Shown one piece after another: positions 45,903 to 53,587 of a stretch of DNA of 64,000 bases. The notes beneath the pieces were generated by a model. That model saw only the letters and a program-made list of their open reading frames with translations, was not told the DNA's origin and made no database searches. Location of the stretch: positions 1 to 64,000 of the IMG/VR virus record IMGVR_UViG_3300033233_000010, one strand, 5' to 3'. A program made the position numbers and the translations under genes. Positions within the stretch are counted from its first letter, which is position 1. Each line of letters starts with the position of its first letter. The DNA is from a virus.

Positions 45903-46841
45903 CTACGCCAGGCCGTGCTGCCGGACGAACGCCTGGTCGGCGTCCTCGCCGGGACGGATGCCGTCTTCCTGCTCGAAGCGCACGTCGACCTTCTCGCGAC
46001 CCGACGCGTCGTAGCCGGGGCCGGAGACGCCAGCCGTCGAACGCGTGGCCGCGGCCTTGGCCTCGGCGTCGGCGGGGATCGACGCGGCGTCGCCCTTGTA
46101 GTCCTTGTCGGGCTTGACGTGGTCGTCGAACTTGGACTTCGACGCCGTCTGCGCCTTGCCGTCCGGGGTCTTCTGGTCGGGCGCCGGTGCGGGGATGCCG
46201 GCCTCGGCGACGGGTCGGCGACGCAGGTCACCGACTCGGTCTTGGAGCATCGCCGCGGCGAACTCCAGGTCTTCCTGGTCGTTCTTCGGCGTCGACCGGA
46301 AGTTGTCCTGGCCCTCGTCCTCGCGCTGCTTCCCGCGCTGCTCGTGACGCACGTCCACGCGCTCGCGCCCGGTCGCATCGTAGCCGGGACCCTTCACGCC
46401 AGCCGTCGAGCGAGTAGCCGCGGCCTTCGCCTCGGGATCGCTCGGCTCGCTGACCTTGTCGCGCTTGTAGTCCTGCTGGTCCTTGGGCTCGGTGCCCGTG
46501 AACTTGGACTTCGACGCGGTCTGCTTCCCGCTCGCGACCTGGCCTTGGGGGGCGGGCGCCGGGAGGGCCGCTTCGTTGACCGAGCGGAACCGCTGGATTG
46601 CGTCGTGGAGACTCATCGTGTTCAACTCCTCGCCGAGCGTTTCGCGCCCGTATTCTCGTGGCTTCGTCGGATGCTTGATGGGGACCGTCCGCATCGCACC
46701 CTTGAACCGTCCGTGCCGAGTGGGTTTCGCTCCGCGAATGACCTTCTTGCGGATCTCGCCGAGGAGGCGGTCGACATCGGGGTGGTCCATCTCGGAAAGC
46801 TCCACACGTTTATGGTAACTCGCGGACGGGGTTGGCGTCAC
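45903..46841 (-). CDS. Repeat protein with FRSVNEA and RRRPVAEA motifs
   Basis: 312 residues from a GTG adjacent to the upstream stop; an internal ATG at 46616 gives MSLHDAIQRFRSVNEA. Two internal repeats of ~75 residues follow: each begins with an FRS/RRP...EA element and PAPAP, then TASKSKF, DPEAKAAATRSTAGV, GPGYDAxGRExVDVR. Hydrophilic and low in aromatic residues, probably extended. With its neighbours it may form the head core or a packaged internal protein. Confidence 0.72.
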   Translation of the reverse strand: MTPTPSASYHKRVELSEMDHPDVDRLLGEIRKKVIRGAKPTRHGRFKGAMRTVPIKHPTKPREYGRETLGEELNTMSLHDAIQRFRSVNEAALPAPAPQGQVASGKQTASKSKFTGTEPKDQQDYKRDKVSEPSDPEAKAAATRSTAGVKGPGYDATGRERVDVRHEQRGKQREDEGQDNFRSTPKNDQEDLEFAAAMLQDRVGDLRRRPVAEAGIPAPAPDQKTPDGKAQTASKSKFDDHVKPDKDYKGDAASIPADAEAKAAATRSTAGVSGPGYDASGREKVDVRFEQEDGIRPGEDADQAFVRQHGLA

Positions 46842-47765
46842 CTACTCTCCTGTTCCGGCTGGGCCGGATCGGCGGATGAGCGGTGGAGCAGTCTTCTTGG
46901 ACCTGCGCTTGCCCCCCTCGCTTCGGACATCGACGGCGCGCTGTCCGTTGATGGACCCCATGAAGGGACCAACGGACAACGCGACCGTGGCTTCGGCGAG
47001 AGTGGCGCGAAAGGCTCGGATGACTTCGCGCAGCTGCTCGTAGGTGTGGAGGATCTTGTGCTGAGCGCTCGGCTTGGTTGTGATGAAGCGCTTCCCGGCG
47101 TGCTGGACGACGTGAACGGGTCGACCGATCTGACTGCGGATCTCCTTCGCCTGTCGGAACAGGTGGACCGTGTGGGCGAGCGTCCCAGGCTTGTGCCGTG
47201 TGGAGAGAACTCCGGCGGGTTCGGCGGGAGCGGGCGGCTTGGGCGTCGGCTCCGCGGGCGGTTGAGCGCCGAGCCACGCGAGCTTGGCTCCGAGCGCGGG
47301 CGAAGGCTTGGTCTCGCGAGCGCTCGCGTGCTGCGCGTCGGGTGCAGCGGTCGGGGTCGCCTGGGTGCTTCGTTTGGCGGGTAGCCACGAGTGTGAGGCG
47401 GGGCGCGCGGTCGCTGCCGGCGTAGCGGCGGGCTCGGCTTGGGGAGCATGGCGAGAAGCGGGTGCCCGCGATGTCGACGGCTTGAACGGAGTGTGAGCGT
47501 GGGGCTCCGTAGTCGCGTAGTGGGCGCGCGACTGGGTAGCCGCCTTCGGGTCAACAGCGGGACGTTGGGCGCGCTGCTTCCGCGCGGCGAGAGCCTGAAA
47601 GGCCGGGTGCCTCGGCTGGGGTCGCATCTGCGGTGTCGATGGCGGCGGTCCGCGACGACGCTTCCGCTCGATGGGGAAGTTCTTGGGCATCTCGCGCTGG
47701 GGCGAGACGAGGCCCTTGATGCGCGAGAGTAGGCCCTCGTCGACGATCCGTTCGGACAGGCTCAC
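46842..47765 (-). CDS. Proline/alanine-rich basic protein
   Basis: 307 residues. N-terminal amphipathic helix MSLSERIVDEGLLSRIKGLV resembles the SLFDRI..EA starts; a long Pro/Ala/His/Arg-rich middle; then a helical part (AHTVHLFRQAKEIRSQIG, LREVIRAFRATLAEATV) and basic end. Disordered, probably a virion-internal or structural protein. Confidence 0.68.
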   Translation of the reverse strand: MSLSERIVDEGLLSRIKGLVSPQREMPKNFPIERKRRRGPPPSTPQMRPQPRHPAFQALAARKQRAQRPAVDPKAATQSRAHYATTEPHAHTPFKPSTSRAPASRHAPQAEPAATPAATARPASHSWLPAKRSTQATPTAAPDAQHASARETKPSPALGAKLAWLGAQPPAEPTPKPPAPAEPAGVLSTRHKPGTLAHTVHLFRQAKEIRSQIGRPVHVVQHAGKRFITTKPSAQHKILHTYEQLREVIRAFRATLAEATVALSVGPFMGSINGQRAVDVRSEGGKRRSKKTAPPLIRRSGPAGTGE

Positions 47766-47780
47766 CTTGGCCGGCGTCTC

Positions 47781-48962
47781 CTACTTGTGGTGGAACTTCT
47801 TGAGGGTTTGCGCCAACCTCGCGCGCTTGCCTTCCTTGCCACCCTTCTCGGCGGCGGCGGCGAGCTTCCCGGCTGGGATCTTCTTGCCCTCGGGCACGCC
47901 CATCTGCTTGTGGAGCGCGCCCTTCTTCATGTGCATCGCGGCGATCCACTTCTTCGCCTCGTCGAGCTGCATGCCGGCGGTCCGATCTTCGGCGACCTCG
48001 GCCTGGGCAGACGCGTCGCGAAGCGAAGCGGCGCCGACACGCGCCTCGCGGAGCATGCTCGCGCTCGGCTGGCTCACGCCCTCCTTGACGGTGATGTCGT
48101 CCTTGGCGAGCGGTGCGGTGCCGCCGTTGGCCGAGTTGAACTGGCCGGGCTCGACCTCGGCGGGCGAGCGGAGCTTGCCGCCGAGACCCTTGAGCGCCTT
48201 GCCGATCTTCTCGCCCTTGGGCTTGGGCACCGACTCGCCCTCGACGGCGGGCTCGGCGTCGACGGGCGGAGTCGTCGTCTCGGTCGTCGGCTTCACTCCG
48301 AGGTCGGCTGCGTTGCGGAGCCTGGCCGCGTCGTCGGCGGCGAACTGCGCGATGTCGGCGATCGTGAACGCCGGCTTGTTGCTCACGCCGGTTCCGAGTT
48401 CGAGCGCCGGGTTCGACTCGTGCTGAGTCTTGAGCGACTTTTCCAGCGCAGCGCCGTCGACCAGCATCGGTCGTTCGAGGAACGCCGTGGGGAGGCGCAT
48501 CGCGGCTCCGGCGTTCCCGGACGTGGTCATCTCGGCGACCAGCTTGTCCTTCAGGGCCGGGAGATCCTCGATCGCGATGTTGAGGATCTCACCGGCGACG
48601 AACTGCTTGATCGCCTTGGCGTCATCACCACTGACACCGTACTGGCGCATGTCGGGCACGCGTCCCATGCGCATCGCCACCTCGGCGATGCCCATGACGA
48701 TCGTCGGGTTGAGCCCACGATCCTCGGCGAACTTGTCGATCTCGGTCTTCCGCGAGTGGAGGACCAGCTCGCGCGTGTCGGGCGACATGAGCTTGGCGTC
48801 GCGGCTGAACCCGCCCACCGGCGCTTCGAGCGGCGAGTCTTCGTCCATGCGCATCGCGGCGGGAGAGTTGAGCGCAGCGCCGGGACCGCCGCTACGAACC
48901 CGATGGTTCGCCGGATCGCTCGGGTCCCACTTGTTCTTGCCGTTCTTTCCGTTGGTACTCAT
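47781..48962 (-). CDS. Virion-cluster protein, paralogue A
   Basis: 393 residues. Starts MSTNGKNGKNKWDPSDPANH and shares with the next gene GGPGA, MRLPTAF, ALELGTGVSNKPAFTIADIA, KPKGEKIGKALKGLGGKLRS, EPGQFNSANGGTA and ASLRDAS. A C-terminal lysine-rich segment is unique. The shared blocks show a duplication followed by divergence; ATGA-coupled to paralogue B. Function unknown, likely structural or scaffolding. Confidence 0.72.
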   Translation of the reverse strand: MSTNGKNGKNKWDPSDPANHRVRSGGPGAALNSPAAMRMDEDSPLEAPVGGFSRDAKLMSPDTRELVLHSRKTEIDKFAEDRGLNPTIVMGIAEVAMRMGRVPDMRQYGVSGDDAKAIKQFVAGEILNIAIEDLPALKDKLVAEMTTSGNAGAAMRLPTAFLERPMLVDGAALEKSLKTQHESNPALELGTGVSNKPAFTIADIAQFAADDAARLRNAADLGVKPTTETTTPPVDAEPAVEGESVPKPKGEKIGKALKGLGGKLRSPAEVEPGQFNSANGGTAPLAKDDITVKEGVSQPSASMLREARVGAASLRDASAQAEVAEDRTAGMQLDEAKKWIAAMHMKKGALHKQMGVPEGKKIPAGKLAAAAEKGGKEGKRARLAQTLKKFHHK

Positions 48963-50692
48963 CGTTCTCCTCGTAGTACGGCAGCGCCGACGCCCGATCC
49001 GCGAAGCACCCTAGCGCTGGGGGTGTCCAGGTCTTCCTTCACCGAGATGTCGAAAGCCGGAAGCGTGGCGGTGCCATGCGAGGCGTTGTTGAACTGCCCC
49101 GGCTCCGCTTCGGCTGGCGACCGCAGCTTGTTGCCGAGCCCCCTGAGCACCCGACCGATGCGCTCACCCTTGGGCTTCGGGATTGTGTCCTCGGAGAACA
49201 CGTCGGCGAGCGTGTGGTGCTGCTCGGTGTGCTCCTCGGGGAGTCCGGCGAGCTTGCGACCGTGCTTATGCGCGGCGGCGAACGCCGCATCTCCCTTTGC
49301 CCTGTCGGGGTGCTGGAGGACACTCTTCCAGTCGCCAGCCGCCATGTGCTTGAAGAGGTCGCCGAAGTGGGGATCGTCGTGGGCTTGCTTGGCAAGCTCC
49401 GCGGCTCCGGCTTGGGCGTGCTCGGTGGAAGTACGGTTCTTCGGATCGGACTTCTCCGCCTTCACCTTCGCCATGATCTTGTCCATCATCCCCTGGATCG
49501 GCGACTTCGGCTTGGCCGCGGCCTGCGCCGCCATCTTCGCGTGTTGAGCGGCCAACTTCGCCTCGCGCTCAGCCGCGGCCTTTTCAGCGGCCTCCTTCTT
49601 CGCCTTCTCTTGCCCTTCCTTCTTCGCCTTCTCCTCCGGGGTATCGGGCTGGTCGAGATCGAGCTTGGAGAAGCGCTTCCAGATGTGCGAGTCGACGCCG
49701 GGGGGCACGGGCTTCTCACCGGACTTCGCCGGTTCGGCTGCGGCAGATGCAGCCTTGGGCGCGGGTCCTGCCGTGGGCTCCGGCTTGGCGTCCGCGTTGT
49801 GGATCGGGTGATCAGGCGCGTGCCCCATCGAGCGAGGCACGCCGAAGACCATCTTCCAGCCTTCGGGGAGATGCCCCTTCGTCTTGAGCTGCGCGAGCGC
49901 CGTCGACTGCTCCGACGTGAGCTTCTTGGTGGGGTCGATGTGGTCCGAGTGCGGCGAGCCGGAACCGTAGTGGATGTTCAGGCTGTGACCTGGCTTCACG
50001 TCGAGGTGCCCGATGCCCTTCATCGCGATGGAGTGAAGCACGGGGCCGGGCGTGACCTTGCCCCAGTCGGCCTCGTGCTTCTCCTTGTGGCCCTTCGTCT
50101 GTTGGCTGACCCAGGCTTCGAGATCCTTGTGGACCTTGTGCTGAGGGGACTTGACCGCGTGCTTCGTGTCAGGGTTGCTGCTGCTCGGCTTGCCATGCTT
50201 GACGACGTGATGCACAGCCGCCTTCACCGGCTCCGGCAGATCCTTGAAGTTCTGGTGCTTGGTGAGGTCGTGGATCGTCGGCGTGCCCTCGAAGTTCTCC
50301 ACGACTGGGCGCAGAGCGCGACGGGCGTCCTCGTCGGCGAGCTGGGCGATGTCGGCGATGGTAAGCGCCGGCTTGTCGGACACGCCCGTCCCGAGGGAGA
50401 GCGTGGGGCGCGTGTTCTCGCGCTCGGCGATCTGTCGCTCCAGCTGACCGATGTCGATCATCGCGGGACGGCTCATGATCGCGGAGGCGAGGCGCATCGC
50501 CTGGGGACACGCTGGAGCATCGGCGCCGGAGTCCTCTTGCAACGGGCGGGGCTCCGTCTCGGGCTCCGGCGTCGGCTCCTGCTCCAGCGCCGGGAACATG
50601 GCGGAGGTGAGAGAGGCGCCAGGCCCGCCGTTACGAACCCGGTGATTGGCGGGATCGTTCGGGTCCCACTTCTTCTTGCCGTCCTTGCTCAT
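48959..50692 (-). CDS. Virion-cluster protein, paralogue B with insert
   Basis: 577 residues from the ATG at 50692. Same N- and C-terminal blocks as paralogue A (KKWDPNDPANHRVRNGG; SLGTGVSDKPALTIADIA; KPKGERIGRVLRGLGNKLRS; EPGQFNNASHG). In between is a His/Lys-rich domain absent from A (DLTKHQNFKDLPEPV; SHIWKRFSKLDLDQPDT) and a long charged helix (EKAKKEAAEKAAAEREAKLA). Possibly a scaffold or internal head protein. Confidence 0.72.
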   Translation of the reverse strand: MSKDGKKKWDPNDPANHRVRNGGPGASLTSAMFPALEQEPTPEPETEPRPLQEDSGADAPACPQAMRLASAIMSRPAMIDIGQLERQIAERENTRPTLSLGTGVSDKPALTIADIAQLADEDARRALRPVVENFEGTPTIHDLTKHQNFKDLPEPVKAAVHHVVKHGKPSSSNPDTKHAVKSPQHKVHKDLEAWVSQQTKGHKEKHEADWGKVTPGPVLHSIAMKGIGHLDVKPGHSLNIHYGSGSPHSDHIDPTKKLTSEQSTALAQLKTKGHLPEGWKMVFGVPRSMGHAPDHPIHNADAKPEPTAGPAPKAASAAAEPAKSGEKPVPPGVDSHIWKRFSKLDLDQPDTPEEKAKKEGQEKAKKEAAEKAAAEREAKLAAQHAKMAAQAAAKPKSPIQGMMDKIMAKVKAEKSDPKNRTSTEHAQAGAAELAKQAHDDPHFGDLFKHMAAGDWKSVLQHPDRAKGDAAFAAAHKHGRKLAGLPEEHTEQHHTLADVFSEDTIPKPKGERIGRVLRGLGNKLRSPAEAEPGQFNNASHGTATLPAFDISVKEDLDTPSARVLRGSGVGAAVLRGER

Positions 50693-50809
50693 CGGGGTCC
50701 CTCGGTTGCCGTCTCGGGCTCTAGACGAACTGGAATAGGGTAGCACCTAAGAGTCTACCCCTAAAGCCCGTTCGATGCCTAGCGTCCGCCGACGACCCAT
50801 CGGCCCAGT

Positions 50810-51193
50810 TCAGTTCGGTCCGGTTCCGGCAACGGCCCGAGCCATGTCCTCGCGCGTTCGCTTGCTCGGGCCGAAGTAGAACGCCTTGGCGCCGAACAGA
50901 CGAACGGCGTAGTAGTACCGCCACGCCGCGAACCTGTAGAACAGGCGCTTGAACCAGGTGCTCTGCCTACGCGCGTGTTCAGCCATCGCCTTGTGGAACC
51001 GCCGGTCGGCATCGTAGCGATCACGCTTCGTGCAGCCGAGCCAGTAGTCGAAATCGTGAGTCTCACATGGACAACCGAAAACCAGATCTGGAATTATCCA
51101 TGAGATGCCTCTAGGTCCGCACCCGTTACATACCGCCTTCCGTTCGGCTGGCGTAAGGTCTTCAAACCGTAAGGGACGAGCCGGAGTGGTCAC
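50810..51193 (-). CDS. Phospholipase A2-like phage protein
   Basis: 127 residues from a GTG that overlaps the nuclease stop (GTGA); a TTG at 51217 is less likely. Residues ~20-60 carry NGCGPRGISWIIPDLVFG, CPCETHDFDYWLGC and RYDADRRFHKAM, the CGP, C..HD..Y and AD..F pattern of secreted PLA2 enzymes, with HD as catalytic pair. A basic aromatic C-terminal half follows (FKRLFYRFAAWRYYYAV). The 5' part uses less GC-rich codons than the old 5' end still fused to the nuclease upstream, which suggests it arrived with that nuclease. Confidence 0.75.
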   Translation of the reverse strand: MTTPARPLRFEDLTPAERKAVCNGCGPRGISWIIPDLVFGCPCETHDFDYWLGCTKRDRYDADRRFHKAMAEHARRQSTWFKRLFYRFAAWRYYYAVRLFGAKAFYFGPSKRTREDMARAVAGTGPN

Positions 51194-52032
51194 TTGATTA
51201 CCCTTGCGATCTTCCAACCGTGATGAGCTATCTTACGCCCATGCACAACCTCGTAGAACCCCCATTCACCCATTCCGCGCTCGCGGCAAAAGACCTTGAG
51301 GTTGTCAGTCTCGAAGACAGTCCCGCTCGGATCGGTGATCGTGTAGCGAAACGTGCAGTGCGCCTCGCTGATCTTACGCCGATGTTCGGGCGTCTTTGGT
51401 TTTCCCGTGTGCAGGCAGCGTAGACGCTCGACTTCCTTTAGCGAAAGACGACGACCCAGGTGCGTCGCGCTAATCTTTGCCCGCGCCTCCGGCGAGTGTG
51501 TCTGGCCCCACATCGAGTTCTTCTTGCCGAGCTTGCACACCCGCATCTTCCTGATAGAGGCTGAGCGATGGCGTCTGCCGAAACCGCCGAGACCTCCCGG
51601 TGTGCAGTTGTAACCGTTCTGAATAGATGCCAGCCTGGCGATCCAGTGCCGCTCGGCGGTATCAAGTTCGGCTTGGTTAGAACACGCAGCCACCACTGAC
51701 ACTGTAAACGCGGTCCAACCATACTTGGCTATTGCGCACGCCAGCTTAGGCTGTCTTCGGCAATGACCTCTTCGGTAATTGTCCAGGCGATGCGCTAGAT
51801 CAACCGTCTGCCCGACATAGACACGACCACTCGGGCTACGAAGACAATAGACGACGCCGAAGTGGTCGCACGCAGACTCAAAGACGAAATTCGATACGCT
51901 GCTCTCGATACTCAAACACGGACACCCGAAGATCAGATCGGGGATGATCCACGAGACGCCCTTGGGACCGCAGCCGTTCGAGACAGCTGCGATCTCTTGC
52001 TTGGTCAGGACTTCCCAGGTGATCGAGGTCAC
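51190..52032 (-). CDS. GIY-YIG homing-type endonuclease fused to an old gene start
   Basis: 280 residues. Residues 1-39 (MTSITWEVLTKQEIAAV, NGCGPKGVSWIIPDLIFG, CPC) are a second copy of the start of the PLA2-like gene downstream. In the same frame follow GVVYCLRSPSGRVYVGQT (GIY-YIG motif, with catalytic Arg and Tyr), LDTAERHWIARL and NGYNCTPGG, then NUMOD3-like DNA-binding repeats (NSMWGQTHSPEARAKIS; HTGKPKTPEHRRKISEAH) and a C-terminal HTH-like module. The nuclease unit breaks the old gene between CPC and ETHD. Confidence 0.9.
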   Translation of the reverse strand: MTSITWEVLTKQEIAAVSNGCGPKGVSWIIPDLIFGCPCLSIESSVSNFVFESACDHFGVVYCLRSPSGRVYVGQTVDLAHRLDNYRRGHCRRQPKLACAIAKYGWTAFTVSVVAACSNQAELDTAERHWIARLASIQNGYNCTPGGLGGFGRRHRSASIRKMRVCKLGKKNSMWGQTHSPEARAKISATHLGRRLSLKEVERLRCLHTGKPKTPEHRRKISEAHCTFRYTITDPSGTVFETDNLKVFCRERGMGEWGFYEVVHGRKIAHHGWKIARVIK

Positions 52033-52035
52033 GCG

Positions 52036-52347
52036 CTAGTCCGTGAAGCGGTACGAGAAGCTCTGGTGCCCGGCGTCCTTGACCTTTACGGTGACGGACC
52101 CATCGCCCTTGGTGCCGAAGCTCGGTCCGAGCGTGAGGACGAGTTTGCCGTTGGCGTCGAGCACCCCATCCACCGGAGAAATGTACATGGGCGCTGTGGT
52201 CTCCAGCGTGACCTTCTTGCCCGCCCCCGCCGTGCCGTTCTTGTGCTCGATGGTGAGCTTCTGCAACGAGGACTGATCGCCCTTGACGAGAACGGGTGCG
52301 CCGCTCTCGATGGCGGTGTTGTCTTTCTTGACGACGAAGCCAGCCAT
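52036..52347 (-). CDS. Small Ig-like virion protein, 103 aa
   Basis: Beta-rich: MAGFVVKKDNTAIESGAPVL, KKVTLETTAPMYISPVDG, VLDANGKLVLTLGPSFGTKG, SVTVKVKDAG. DANGKLxxTxGxS is shared with the next upstream gene product, so both carry a related Ig-like module. Likely a head decoration or tail protein. Confidence 0.7.
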   Translation of the reverse strand: MAGFVVKKDNTAIESGAPVLVKGDQSSLQKLTIEHKNGTAGAGKKVTLETTAPMYISPVDGVLDANGKLVLTLGPSFGTKGDGSVTVKVKDAGHQSFSYRFTD

Positions 52348-52359
52348 GATCGTTCCTTC

Positions 52360-52911
52360 CTAGTTCCAGTTCGCGGTGATGTGGCGCTGCGGGAGCTTGT
52401 CCGACGTGATGATGAGATCGCAAGTGCCACGTTCGAGCGAAGATCCGACCGTGAACTCCAGCTTGCCGTTCGCGTCGAACGCGCCACCCGTCTTGCTGAT
52501 CGGCATCCGGGGGGCGATGATCTTCACCACCTCGCCGTGGCCGTCCGAGTCGTTGCCGTTCCCGTCCTTGAACTTGAGCGTGATCGTCGTGGCCGAGTCC
52601 AGGCCCGCGTTCTTGTCGATCGTACCGGGCTCTCCGATGTCCGTGGTCCCGCCGTCGATGGTCACGATGAAGCTCTCCGCGACACGGTCCACGAGCCCAT
52701 CGAGCACGGCCTTCTCGTCCGTGTCGAGGTCACGAACGCCCGTGACGATGACGTTCGTCTCGTCGGAGTTGAAACCGCTCTGGTCCCAGAACGTCGGGAG
52801 CGCCGCTTCGACGAGGGCGGACAGGTGATCGCTCATCTGTCCGGTGAAACCGCCTCCGCAGCCCGGGATGTTGGCAACCGGGTAGACGTACGGTTGAGCG
52901 ACGGTGGTCAT
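52360..52911 (-). CDS. Unknown 183-residue beta-rich protein with Ig-like end
   Basis: SD AAGGAGG directly upstream. N-terminal part QPYVYPVANIPGCGGGFTGQ and helices, then ESFIVTIDGGTTDI and GAFDANGKLEFTVGSSLERG, the module shared with 52036-52347. Probably structural. Confidence 0.7.
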   Translation of the reverse strand: MTTVAQPYVYPVANIPGCGGGFTGQMSDHLSALVEAALPTFWDQSGFNSDETNVIVTGVRDLDTDEKAVLDGLVDRVAESFIVTIDGGTTDIGEPGTIDKNAGLDSATTITLKFKDGNGNDSDGHGEVVKIIAPRMPISKTGGAFDANGKLEFTVGSSLERGTCDLIITSDKLPQRHITANWN

Positions 52912-53052
52912 GGGTCCTCCTTTTCCTTCGAGCGCTCAGCTTGCGCTCGGGCAGAGTCATCTTCGGACCAAGGGTGTCAAACTGCCCATAGAAATCCGAA
53001 GCCAGACCGGTCTTGTCGCTCGCAAGACCTTACGTGGTTCCGAAGATACGAC
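52912..53052. other. Intergenic region with two hairpins
   Basis: 141 bases upstream of 52911. Contains GGTCTTG/CAAGACC (7-bp stem, loop of 7, 53015-53035) and CGAGCG/CGCTCG (near 52930-52950). Neither has a T-run, so they are not typical terminators; a regulatory or processing role is possible. Confidence 0.45.
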
Positions 53053-53586
53053 CTAAGAAGTCATACCGCGCGCGTCGCGCAGCGTGGTGTCGGGAATCGA
53101 AGCGTCAAACTGCGCGAAGTCCCACGTCACCTTCGGGGGAGCGTCCGACGCGAGGATCTCATCCTTGGTCGTGTAGTAGTAAGCGAGGATCGAGTCGATC
53201 CAACCGAGTGCCTTCTCGATGTATGCGGCGCGGTCTGTGTAGCCCTTGGCGAGCGCCTGTGACCAGAGGGCGAGGAGGCTCGCCTGCGACCCCTCATCGT
53301 AGACGCCGAAAATGTACGCCTTGCACGCGGCACGTAGCTCGCCGATCCGGGCCTCGCGTGCTTCGGGGAGAACGTCATGGGCGTCGATGAGGCTTCCGAT
53401 GAGCGCAATCTCATCAGCGGTCGCGTCGTCTGGCAGATGGACGATTGTTCGTGCCTTGTCGTCCACGCCTTCCGGGTCGCCCGAAACGCCAAAGAAGCGA
53501 CCCTTGCCGCCCTTCGCGAGCTGCGCCGCGATCTCCGCGTCGAGCTTCCCCGTGTCGGTGATCTTGGCGAACTTGAGGTCGATCAT
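53053..53586 (-). CDS. Unknown 177-residue protein downstream of fibre gene
   Basis: Starts directly after the fibre stop. Helical C-terminal half (ASLLALWSQALAKGYTDR, YIEKALGWIDSILAYYYTTK) and a first half with KARTIVHLPDDATADEIALI. Position after a fibre gene suggests a fibre-assembly or tip protein. Confidence 0.7.
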   Translation of the reverse strand: MIDLKFAKITDTGKLDAEIAAQLAKGGKGRFFGVSGDPEGVDDKARTIVHLPDDATADEIALIGSLIDAHDVLPEAREARIGELRAACKAYIFGVYDEGSQASLLALWSQALAKGYTDRAAYIEKALGWIDSILAYYYTTKDEILASDAPPKVTWDFAQFDASIPDTTLRDARGMTS

Positions 53587-53587
53587 C

